A stretch of 64,000 bases of DNA from Natronoflexus pectinivorans. Lineage in GTDB: Bacteria; Bacteroidota; Bacteroidia; Bacteroidales; Marinilabiliaceae. The notes beneath the pieces are model-generated. The model ran no database searches, was not told the origin of the DNA, and saw only the letters and a list, made by a program, of their open reading frames with translations. Both the position numbers and the translations under genes were made by a program. Shown here piece by piece: positions 41,961 to 49,810 of this stretch (the stretch's first letter is position 1; each line of letters begins with the position of its first letter). The stretch is taken from assembly GCF_004345615.1 (NCBI RefSeq), contig NZ_SLWK01000016.1:1-64000 (forward strand). The letters are read 5' to 3'.

Positions 41961-43376
41961 CTATTTCTTAATAAATTTAAGAACTTCAGACTCTTCTTGA
42001 GTACTCAGTTTTATGTAATATAATCCTTGTTCAAGTTGTGATAAATCTATGGAGGTTTTACTTACAAATTCGCCCTTTAGCATCGTTATGCCTTGTAAAT
42101 TCAAGATAATAAATGTTGTTACTACATCATCCCTTTCAGTATCAATACTTAGCTGATTTGATGTGGGATTTGGGTAGATGACCGTCTTGTTGACTTTTTG
42201 TAATTGATCAACTGTTGTTGCTATTTCAAATGTAGCGGTTAGTTCAATGTCTCCCACTTCAGTGATCCACTCAATATTTCCTTCATCAACCCATAACCCT
42301 TGTTCTAAATGGTGAACGGTTAAGATTTGCGATGGAGAAAGTGCATAGTCGTATATTCGCATTAAATCAAGTTTGCCCTGCATTTGATGTTTTTCGTGCC
42401 ACCCTGTCCAGTTCCAGGCTCCAAACCGGCAAGTTAAATTGTTGTGGAATGAAATGCCTCCGGGTGAATTTCCTGTGCTTTTTAATTCTCCATTGATGTA
42501 TAGCCTTCTTTCTTTTCCTTTTTCCCAAGTGGCAACCACATGCAGCCAAGTGTTAAGGGGCACGTTTGTTGCGGCTGTAGCTCCGCCGTCTTTTATGCCA
42601 AAAACAATTCTTCCACCTTCATGGATATTGCTGCTTATGGCAAAGTCGTTTGCGGTGTTTTCGTTTCCATAGTTTGCTCCCTGAACAACTAAAACCCCTG
42701 CCTGGCTGGCCGGCCCGTAACTCTCAAGTTTTGTCCAAAAGCTGAAAGAGAATGCCTCGGTAAAGTTGAAATTTGTGTTGGTATCGATGTACCTCACCCC
42801 TCCGTCAAAATAATACGCACTATTTGGTTCATTTGTAATGCCTGTTGTCAAAGTTGCTCCGTTATTGGTGGCATCATGATTTCCGGTTTCATCATTTGCA
42901 TTCCCGTTAAATTTGTAATATGCCAAATAATCATTTGCCGCATCACGTATCCATCCCTTAAAAGAGAATCCTTGTTTAGAAGCACTGTTTAATTGTATGG
43001 GCAGGTCGTAAACAGTAAAAGTGGCGGGATTATCGTGAGTGACTCCTTCAACATTCCTGTAATTAATTTGATATACTATGGCATCGCTCCATTTAGCCCA
43101 CAACTCAATGTTGTTTGCTTCATTTATGATTTCTACAGATTCTCCTTCAAAAAGTTGGTTATTATACCATCCTTGAAAGTTGTAGCCGGCTTTTTTCGGA
43201 TTTTTCAATAAAAGGGGTAAATCATCGGCAATAAAGTGTTCTGGGTTTTCCGGATGATTCTCCCCACCATTTAATTGGTAGGTTATAGAAATGGATTCTC
43301 CTAAGGCCGGAAAGCATATGAATCCCGTCATTGTTGTTAAAATCACAACAATCAAATTTAGTTTAGTGCTTTTCAT
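41961..43376 (-). CDS. secreted InlB-repeat/LamG protein with type IX sorting domain
   Basis: 471 residues. Signal peptide (LNLIVVILTTMTGFICFPALG), two Listeria-Bacteroides InlB-type repeats (YQLNGGENHPENP...GYNFQGWYNNQ and YRNVEGVTHDNP...GFSFKGWIRD), a concanavalin/LamG lectin domain (~150-355; YYKFNGNANDETGNHDA, FSFSFWTKLE, WLHVVATWEKGKERRLYINGEL, KLDLMRIYDYALS), then a C-terminal T9SS type A domain (VIYPNPTSNQLSID...LKFIKK). It should be exported by type IX secretion and anchored or released at the surface, probably binding a glycan. Confidence 0.85.
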   Translation of the reverse strand: MKSTKLNLIVVILTTMTGFICFPALGESISITYQLNGGENHPENPEHFIADDLPLLLKNPKKAGYNFQGWYNNQLFEGESVEIINEANNIELWAKWSDAIVYQINYRNVEGVTHDNPATFTVYDLPIQLNSASKQGFSFKGWIRDAANDYLAYYKFNGNANDETGNHDATNNGATLTTGITNEPNSAYYFDGGVRYIDTNTNFNFTEAFSFSFWTKLESYGPASQAGVLVVQGANYGNENTANDFAISSNIHEGGRIVFGIKDGGATAATNVPLNTWLHVVATWEKGKERRLYINGELKSTGNSPGGISFHNNLTCRFGAWNWTGWHEKHQMQGKLDLMRIYDYALSPSQILTVHHLEQGLWVDEGNIEWITEVGDIELTATFEIATTVDQLQKVNKTVIYPNPTSNQLSIDTERDDVVTTFIILNLQGITMLKGEFVSKTSIDLSQLEQGLYYIKLSTQEESEVLKFIKK

Positions 43377-43599
43377 CGTTGGTTTAATATTTATTTGGTT
43401 GCTAATGGTTTATGATGATTGCAAAATTAGAGATAATTCTTTGTGTTTTTCTGTATTTAAGAATAAAAGTAATCTTTTGAATTCATCTTTTCCCTTAAAT
43501 TAACTATAGCTCTTTTTTTATGCTGTGAGTTTAATGTAAGATTAAAAGCCGCATAAGAGTGCCTAAATACTCCAAAATTAGATTTTTAGTGACTCTATC

Positions 43600-43728
43600 C
43601 CTATTATTAGGTATTAATTTACACCTCTATTTATAACTTCTTGAAAAATAGGGCTGTGGGATTTTCATTCCTATTATAAAACCCCTATTAATGGGGATTG
43701 TAGAGCCGATAGAGCATATATATTTTTG
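43600..43728 (+). promoter_or_regulatory. regulatory region of the second TonB receptor
   Basis: A promoter TTG (43698-43700)-N20-TATTTTTG (43721-43728) lies ~45 bases before the gene. The word CCTATTA occurs three times upstream (43600, 43670, 43684); the last is inside CCCCTATTAATGGGG, which abuts the -33 element. These are candidate operators for a metal-responsive regulator; which one is unknown. Confidence 0.4.
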
Positions 43729-43770
43729 CATATGATTTTATTCAACCGAAACTAAACTAAGCTTTGTCTA

Positions 43771-46149
43771 ATGATCCTTCGATCCGGTAAGATATTTATC
43801 CTCTTGTTGCTGTTGTTTTGTAACAGTGTTTATGGAAGCAATTATGGTTTATCTGTAAAGGGAGTGGTGCTGGATGAAAACAATAATCCTGTTCCCGGAG
43901 CGAATGTTGTTTACAATGGCGGAACAATGGGGGTTGTTACTGATGGGCAAGGTGTTTTTGAGATCAACAACCTACCGATAGAAAAACAAGAGTTGGTAGC
44001 TTCTTCAATGGGATATGAGGCAGTAACTTATGAATTGGATGGTCATAGTGATGAGTCATTTATTACGCTGCGTCTTAAGTCATCTGATTTTATTTTGAAT
44101 GAGGTTCAGGTGGTGAGTAGTCAGCGTGACAACCGGCGTAGGTCTGAGAGCACCGCTGTTGAAGTAATCAATCAGGATTTTTTATTTAATAATTACTCCG
44201 GTTCGTTGATGCAAACCCTGCAGCGCGTTCCGGGTGTTAGTTCAATGGATGTAGGAACAGGAATTTCCAAGCCAGTTATACGTGGTTTAGGATTCTATAG
44301 GGTTGTGGTTGCTGAAAATGGGATAAAACACGAAGGGCAACAGTGGAACAGTCACAGTGGTTTATCAATTGATCAACAGGGAATTCATCAAATTGAAATC
44401 ATAAAAGGCCCGGCATCTTTGCAATACGGATCTGATGCCATCGGGGGTGTTATAAATATTCTGCCTGCCCCGATTCCTCAGAATGGTGAGATCAGCGGAA
44501 ATGTTTCGCTGACCGGAAAAACTAACACTGCATGGATGGGTGGCTCTGCTTCTGTGAGTGGTCGCAACGGAGATTTCTACTTTCACACCGGGTTTACACA
44601 TAATAGCTTTGGCGATTTTAAAATCCCTGAAACCGATGAATTCATTCTTCCAGCTCCGGTAAGTGCTGCGGAGGCTTCTCATCGTGTTCCTCTGGGGAAC
44701 CAGGTTTACAACACCGCAGGTCGTGAAAATGCAGTTTCATTAACCACGGGGTTGGTAAAATCATGGGGAACAAGCTATTTTGATATGAGCTATTACTCCA
44801 ATAAAACCGGATTCTTTGATTATGTGGGCTTGCAATATGAAGATCAACGTGCCGATCATGCAAAAAATCGCCGGGATATTCGTGTGCCATATCAAAAAGT
44901 AGATAATTATTCCTTAAACCACTTTACCAACGTTGCCCTTGGAGAAAATCGATTGCAGATGGCTTTGGGGTATCAGTATAACGAGTCGGCTGAGCATAGT
45001 TTCCTGTTCGATCGAACAGGAAACCGTTATGAAGATTTAATCTATTACAGAGAAAAAGATAATCTGGAATTGTTGTTGAAACTTCATAATGTAAGCGCCA
45101 ACTTTTTGTACTCCATCCGAAGTATCGAAAACCACACCATCGACTTTGTATTGAATTCTCAATATCATTATCATACAACCGATGGATACAATCATATTTT
45201 GCCACATTACAACAGGACTTCCATAGGTGCCGGTGTTTTATATAAGTATGAATTTTCGCCGCAATGGCTGTTTAATGCAGGCGCCAGGGCTGATTTTAAT
45301 CGTTTTGAAATGGAGCAGTCGCTTAACCCTGATCCGGCATACGGTGATGCAGTATTTAATCCCGATTTCAATAAAAATTTCAACGGTTCCTCTTTTTCTG
45401 TTGGTGTAAATCATCTGCCGGACAATAATACCATCTGGAAATTGCATGTAGGGAAAAGTTATAGAGTTCCATCGGCCTATGAGTTAGGAGCCTATGGATT
45501 GCATCGACATGAGGGACGCTTCGAGAGAGGAGACCTGAACATTTCTCCTGAACAAGCCTGGCAGTTTGACGCCGGACTGGATAAACGTATCGGTGATTTT
45601 GAGTTTTCGGTTTCTCCTTTTGTAAATTACTTTACCAATTATTTATTCCTTAATCCAACACCCGAGTTGCGTCCCGAAGGGCAAGTTTATGAGTACCGCC
45701 AAACTGAAGCACTGCTTACCGGAGGCGAAATAAGTTTGGATTATATGTGGCGTCGATTCCAGTTTAATGCATCGGCAGAATATGTTTATGCTGTAAATCT
45801 GGAGTTGGAACGTCCTTTGCCTTTTACACCACCTTTTTCTGCTATAGTTGGTGTTAATTATCAGTTGAATGATGGCAATGTTTTTAAACGCAGCAGTATT
45901 GGGTTGGAAGCATTGACTGTGGCCGACCAGAATATGACTGTCCCAAATGAATTGAATACCCCGGGGTATCGTATTTATAATTTCAATGCCCGCACAACGG
46001 TTGCTTTTGGCAGACAAGAAGTTAATATGCGTTTAACTGTGCGAAATTTGCTGGATGAGCAATATTTTAATCACATTAGTTTTTATCGTAGAATGCGCAT
46101 CCCGGAGCCGGGACGTGATGTTCAGTTATTTGTAAATATACCTTTTTAA
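43771..46149 (+). CDS. TonB-dependent receptor, ZnuD/metal type
   Basis: 792 residues. Signal peptide, a carboxypeptidase-like domain (VKGVVLDENNNPVPGANVVYNGG), a plug (LMQTLQRVPGVSSMDVGTGISKPVIRGLG, then GIHQIEIIKGPASLQYGSDAIGGVINILPA) and a barrel ending VQLFVNIPF. The plug contains HEGQQWNSHSG, a His-rich ligand patch like that of ZnuD and related zinc/heme receptors. Next come two lipoproteins with His-rich clusters, consistent with metal uptake. Zinc is the favoured cargo but unproven. Confidence 0.85.
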   Translation: MILRSGKIFILLLLLFCNSVYGSNYGLSVKGVVLDENNNPVPGANVVYNGGTMGVVTDGQGVFEINNLPIEKQELVASSMGYEAVTYELDGHSDESFITLRLKSSDFILNEVQVVSSQRDNRRRSESTAVEVINQDFLFNNYSGSLMQTLQRVPGVSSMDVGTGISKPVIRGLGFYRVVVAENGIKHEGQQWNSHSGLSIDQQGIHQIEIIKGPASLQYGSDAIGGVINILPAPIPQNGEISGNVSLTGKTNTAWMGGSASVSGRNGDFYFHTGFTHNSFGDFKIPETDEFILPAPVSAAEASHRVPLGNQVYNTAGRENAVSLTTGLVKSWGTSYFDMSYYSNKTGFFDYVGLQYEDQRADHAKNRRDIRVPYQKVDNYSLNHFTNVALGENRLQMALGYQYNESAEHSFLFDRTGNRYEDLIYYREKDNLELLLKLHNVSANFLYSIRSIENHTIDFVLNSQYHYHTTDGYNHILPHYNRTSIGAGVLYKYEFSPQWLFNAGARADFNRFEMEQSLNPDPAYGDAVFNPDFNKNFNGSSFSVGVNHLPDNNTIWKLHVGKSYRVPSAYELGAYGLHRHEGRFERGDLNISPEQAWQFDAGLDKRIGDFEFSVSPFVNYFTNYLFLNPTPELRPEGQVYEYRQTEALLTGGEISLDYMWRRFQFNASAEYVYAVNLELERPLPFTPPFSAIVGVNYQLNDGNVFKRSSIGLEALTVADQNMTVPNELNTPGYRIYNFNARTTVAFGRQEVNMRLTVRNLLDEQYFNHISFYRRMRIPEPGRDVQLFVNIPF

Positions 46150-46202
46150 AATAATTTATGTTTAACCAAACCCTGCACGGCAGGAATAATTTTTTTAACA
46201 TT

Positions 46203-46670
46203 ATGAAGTTATCAATTAAATTGTTTGCATTATTATTTGTATCTGTTTTTGTATTTGCATCTTGTAGCGATGACGATGATGATACAACCACACCTCCTGA
46301 AATTACCAATTTTAGTGCTGGATTGCATTATGGAGCAGGGAATACCATCGTAAAAGAACCGGGTGCTGAAATTATTGTGGATTTTGATGCCCGTTCCAGG
46401 AATGATGGACGTTTAGTTGCGTACCACATTGAAATTCATGATCATCCTGAGAGTGGAGATCCTGATGATGAGTATAAGATTATTGACGATTTGTTTGATA
46501 ATGATCCAAAATTTATGAATACACGCAATGCTTCAATTCACAAGCATATTGCAATTCCGGCAGATGCTCCTCTTGGCGAGTATCATGTTGAGGTAATTGT
46601 TTTTGACGAGTATGGAAATACTTCTGATGTGGATGCCATCATCTTCCTGGTAGCTCCTGCTGACGAGTAA
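46203..46670 (+). CDS. DUF4625 lipoprotein (first of two)
   Basis: ~155 residues. Lipoprotein signal LSIKLFALLFVSVFVFASC followed by an acidic linker SDDDDD, then a beta-sandwich DUF4625 domain with HIEIHDHPESGDPDDE and HKHIAIPADAPLGEYHVEVIVFDEYGN. An upstream in-frame ATG at 46158 adds 15 codons without a signal, so the 46203 start is preferred. It starts ~50 bases after the receptor stop. Likely surface or periplasmic partner of the TonB receptor; the histidine clusters may bind metal. Confidence 0.75.
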   Translation: MKLSIKLFALLFVSVFVFASCSDDDDDTTTPPEITNFSAGLHYGAGNTIVKEPGAEIIVDFDARSRNDGRLVAYHIEIHDHPESGDPDDEYKIIDDLFDNDPKFMNTRNASIHKHIAIPADAPLGEYHVEVIVFDEYGNTSDVDAIIFLVAPADE

Positions 46671-46840
46671 GATTCTATTATTAAATCAATAGATCGTTAG
46701 ACTTTAAGATGTTAGATTTAAGACATTAGCAAGATTCTTATTGTCAGATAATTTCATTTTTTGCTTGCAAGTTTATATGTGCCTAATAATTAGGTTAATA
46801 AAAAAAGATTAACGAACTATTATAAATAAAACATTGATAA

Positions 46841-47323
46841 ATGAAACGCTTGATTTTTGTAAGTTTGATTGTGGTATTGTTTGTTTCTTCTTGTGTGAAA
46901 GATTCAGATACAGAGGCCGAAGCACCAAAAGTTGATATTCTGTTGCCTTTTGCTTGTGATACCGTATATTTTGGTGAAGAATTTACCTTTCGTTTAAAAT
47001 TGACCGATAAAAATGCGTTGGGTAATTTAAGTATGGATGTTCACAACAATTTTAATCACCATAGCCATGGTGATAACGTAACCTGCCAAATGGATGAACG
47101 GAAAGAAGCCATTCACCCCTATTCTAATGCCTGGATTCATTCATTACCTAAACAGCGTGAATATATTTTTGAGAAAATTCTGACCTTTCCCAAAGAAACA
47201 GAAGAGAATAATATCCATGACCATGGTGATTATCATTTTCATATATACGTAACCAATGAAGATGGCTACCAGGTTTTCACTACTCTGGATATTAAAGTTC
47301 TTCACAGGGATGATTTTGATTGA
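46841..47323 (+). CDS. His-rich lipoprotein, DUF4625-like (second)
   Basis: 160 residues. Signal and lipobox LIFVSLIVVLFVSSC, then a beta-sandwich like the preceding protein but richer in His: NNFNHHSHGDN, HPYSNAWIHSL and NNIHDHGDYHFHIYV. The last segment, with alternating His, looks like a metal site. Probably a diverged duplicate of the first lipoprotein. A role in binding zinc or another metal for the TonB receptor is inferred. Confidence 0.72.
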   Translation: MKRLIFVSLIVVLFVSSCVKDSDTEAEAPKVDILLPFACDTVYFGEEFTFRLKLTDKNALGNLSMDVHNNFNHHSHGDNVTCQMDERKEAIHPYSNAWIHSLPKQREYIFEKILTFPKETEENNIHDHGDYHFHIYVTNEDGYQVFTTLDIKVLHRDDFD

Positions 47324-47447
47324 TTTTGCTATTTGTTTTAGAGATTTACTTGAAAAATTGGAGCTTTTGGCTCCCATTTTTGCTTTTAACAAAATGCATT
47401 CATTGGAGTAGAGTTTATTAATCGCTAAGATAAAATCAAAAAATCTT

Positions 47448-47455
47448 TATACATT
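47448..47455 (+). promoter_or_regulatory. -7 box of the restriction endonuclease gene
   Basis: TACATTTG about 30 bases before the start codon, a good TAnnTTTG match; the -33 element is unclear. Confidence 0.4.
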
Positions 47456-47483
47456 TGACTGAACCCTTCTATTAATAGATTTT

Positions 47484-48248
47484 ATGAATAATAAATATGT
47501 TGATTTTATAACCGATGAGCATTTATTGCAGTGTATTGAAAATTTGTACGCTTCATATATAAAGGCAAAGGCGAGAATTTCAAAGAAGAAGTTTTACAAT
47601 AATAAAATTGATACGATAAAGTTAACTTTCGATGCCAAATTCAATAATCTTGATGAAGAAAGCTTAATTGAAACAGAGGTTCTTCGGCAAATTGATAAAT
47701 CCATTAACAATTCCATTGGAACTTTTCATGAACAAGTACTTGGTGGAATTGAAGGTTTTGAAATTGGAAATTTGAGTGGTTTTGACATAAAAGCATCTGA
47801 TAATACATTGTTTGCCGACATTAAAAACAAGCACAATACGATGAATAGCAGTGCATCCGAAGCTCTTTTTCAAAAATTGGCGCGATATGCAGATGATTAT
47901 AAACAAGCCAAATGTTATTGGGTTCAGATATTAGCAAAAGGAAGTTTTAACGAGCACTGGAAAGGAGATATTAACGGAAAAGAATATAGTCATAGCCGGG
48001 TGTGTAAGATATCAGGTGATCAGTTTTATGCACTTCTTACAGGAAAAAAGAATGCTTTTTTTGAATTGTATAAAGCTTTACCTGTTGCCATTGATGATTT
48101 CCTGAAAAATATTGAAAAGGAACAAGGTGAGTCGATTAACTCTGCACTTTCTGAGATAAAGAAAGAAACAGAACACTCACGTCGCTCTATCCTCGACCAA
48201 ATAACATTTGAAAATTACAGTTATTATCTTGGGTTTGATAATTTATAG
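47484..48248 (+). CDS. type II restriction endonuclease, Eco47II family
   Basis: 254 residues. The core GFDIKASDNTLFADIKNKHNTMNSSASEALFQKLARYADDYKQAKCYWVQIL has the D...(D/E)xK nuclease pattern (FADIKNKHN) of the Eco47II/Sau96I family, whose characterised members cut GGNCC. It lies tail-to-tail with its methylase, with the ends overlapping by 25 bases. The specificity is inferred from family only. Low GC relative to neighbours suits a horizontally acquired cassette. Confidence 0.87.
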   Translation: MNNKYVDFITDEHLLQCIENLYASYIKAKARISKKKFYNNKIDTIKLTFDAKFNNLDEESLIETEVLRQIDKSINNSIGTFHEQVLGGIEGFEIGNLSGFDIKASDNTLFADIKNKHNTMNSSASEALFQKLARYADDYKQAKCYWVQILAKGSFNEHWKGDINGKEYSHSRVCKISGDQFYALLTGKKNAFFELYKALPVAIDDFLKNIEKEQGESINSALSEIKKETEHSRRSILDQITFENYSYYLGFDNL

Positions 48249-49462
48249 AACTCATTAAGGAGTTTTACTATTGAATAACCCACTTCTTGTGCGAGATTTA
48301 CAGGAACTGCATTTCCTATTTGTTTATACTGTTGCGCCAATGAGCCTGCAAATTGCCAATCGTCCGGGAAGGTTTGGATTCTAGCATACTCACGGACTGT
48401 GAAAGGTCTGGTTTCATCGGGATGGCATCTCTCTGTCTGTTTTTGTGCCGGGCTGCAAGTTAAAGTTAAAGATGGTTCATCCCAGCCAATTCTTCTTGCC
48501 ATTCCGGTTTTTCCACCACCGAGATAAAAACTGCCACCCATGTAATCTTTTTGAATTTCTATGGGTAAATCGCGCCAATAGCCTTTAGGCGGTATTAAAT
48601 CAAGCACTTTCTTCTTATATTCAGGGTACTTTGCCCCTTTTGATTCAGGAACATCACTATCGTATAACTCACCTTTTTTTAAAGCATCTTCTAAATTGTA
48701 TATTTTTCTGTGTGGCTTTGGGTATTCAAAATTAATGTCAATATCTTTTCTTATACCTACAAGAATCAATCTCTCTCTCTTTTGTGGAACTCTGTAATTA
48801 ACCGCTTTCAAAATCTGCACAGGAGCTACTTCATATCCAATTTCGTTTAGAATTGAAATCATTCCATTTAGGGTTTTACCTTTTTCATGACTCAGCAGCC
48901 CTCTAACATTTTCTCCTATGCATATTGCCGGATTGACTTCCTGAACGACTCTTGCAAACTCGTAAAAAAGTGTTCCTCTTGCATCATTCAATCCCAGTTT
49001 TTTCCCCGCATAACTAAACGCCTGACACGGGAAACCTCCTGTAACGACATCTATCTTGTTTTTAAAATTGTGAAAGTTATAATTTTTAATGTCTCCTTCT
49101 AAAACATTCCAGTTTGGTCTGTTTTTCCGAAGAGTTTCACAGGCCCATTTATCAATTTCGTTCAGTGCTGCACAGTGTAATCCGGCTTTCTCTAACCCAA
49201 TGGCTAATCCACCTGCCCCGGCAAACAGCTCTAAAACAGAGTATTTATTCTCAGGTTCAACAAAATTTGTAACATCGTCTTCAATAACTTCGTCAAAAAG
49301 ACTACCTAATAAAGCTTGAACATCAGCCTTTCTATATACTCTATAGTTAGAAACGGGTTCACGAACAGCATTAAGAATACCTTCTTTATCCCATCTTCGC
49401 AATGTTTCCTTACTTTTACCTATAATTTCTGATGCTTCTGATAGTGTTAAATATTCTTGCAT
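48224..49462 (-). CDS. C5-cytosine DNA methyltransferase with N-terminal HTH
   Basis: 412 residues. Residues ~1-55 are a MerR/excisionase-type helix-turn-helix (YLTLSEASEIIGKSKETLRRWDKEGIL). The methylase follows: motif I VLELFAGAGGLAIGLE, IV GGFPCQAFSY with nucleophile Cys146, VI GENVRGLL, VIII PQKRERLILVG and X QIGNAVPVNLAQEVG. It protects the sites of the adjacent nuclease. The HTH part suggests autoregulation of its own promoter, which carries a symmetrical element at 49464-49495. Confidence 0.92.
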   Translation of the reverse strand: MQEYLTLSEASEIIGKSKETLRRWDKEGILNAVREPVSNYRVYRKADVQALLGSLFDEVIEDDVTNFVEPENKYSVLELFAGAGGLAIGLEKAGLHCAALNEIDKWACETLRKNRPNWNVLEGDIKNYNFHNFKNKIDVVTGGFPCQAFSYAGKKLGLNDARGTLFYEFARVVQEVNPAICIGENVRGLLSHEKGKTLNGMISILNEIGYEVAPVQILKAVNYRVPQKRERLILVGIRKDIDINFEYPKPHRKIYNLEDALKKGELYDSDVPESKGAKYPEYKKKVLDLIPPKGYWRDLPIEIQKDYMGGSFYLGGGKTGMARRIGWDEPSLTLTCSPAQKQTERCHPDETRPFTVREYARIQTFPDDWQFAGSLAQQYKQIGNAVPVNLAQEVGYSIVKLLNEFYKLSNPR

Positions 49463-49463
49463 A

Positions 49464-49503
49464 TAACCATGTTATTAAACCTTGCACAATGGTTACAAAT
49501 ATA
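49464..49503 (-). promoter_or_regulatory. methylase promoter with TAACCAT-N18-ATGGTTA operator
   Basis: On the minus strand the -7 box TATATTTG (49496-49503) is followed directly by a perfect inverted repeat with arms TAACCAT (49464-49470) and ATGGTTA (49489-49495), covering the transcription start up to the start codon at 49462. It is a good candidate site for the HTH of the methylase itself. Confidence 0.5.
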
Positions 49504-49504
49504 T

Positions 49505-49810
49505 GAATTGTTTTTTAACCAGAAAACAAAATTGAATAAGCATTAAATTAATAGTAGTTTATGTATTTTAGATTAGACTGAAGGGCTTAAATCTTAATAA
49601 ACTTCGGTGAATCCGGAGGTGGAAAACTCCATAGGAGTTTGAACCCTGAAATGGGTTTGTGTTCCTATTTGATTGAATGTCATGGATTTTAAGTGGTTGT
49701 AAGTTTCAATTGCGTTTATTCAGAAATATCAAAAAAGATTCCTAAGTTTATGGTTTGGCTTGGTGATAAGCCAAATTCTTATGATTTTTAATTAGCTCTC
49801 ACTTATTCCT
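49505..49810. repeat. gene-free region with small hairpins
   Basis: Contains AAACTCC-ata-GGAGTTT and AACCC-tgaaat-GGGTTT near 49625-49660, the same hairpin style as at 20065 and 26640. No gene is seen. Confidence 0.4.
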
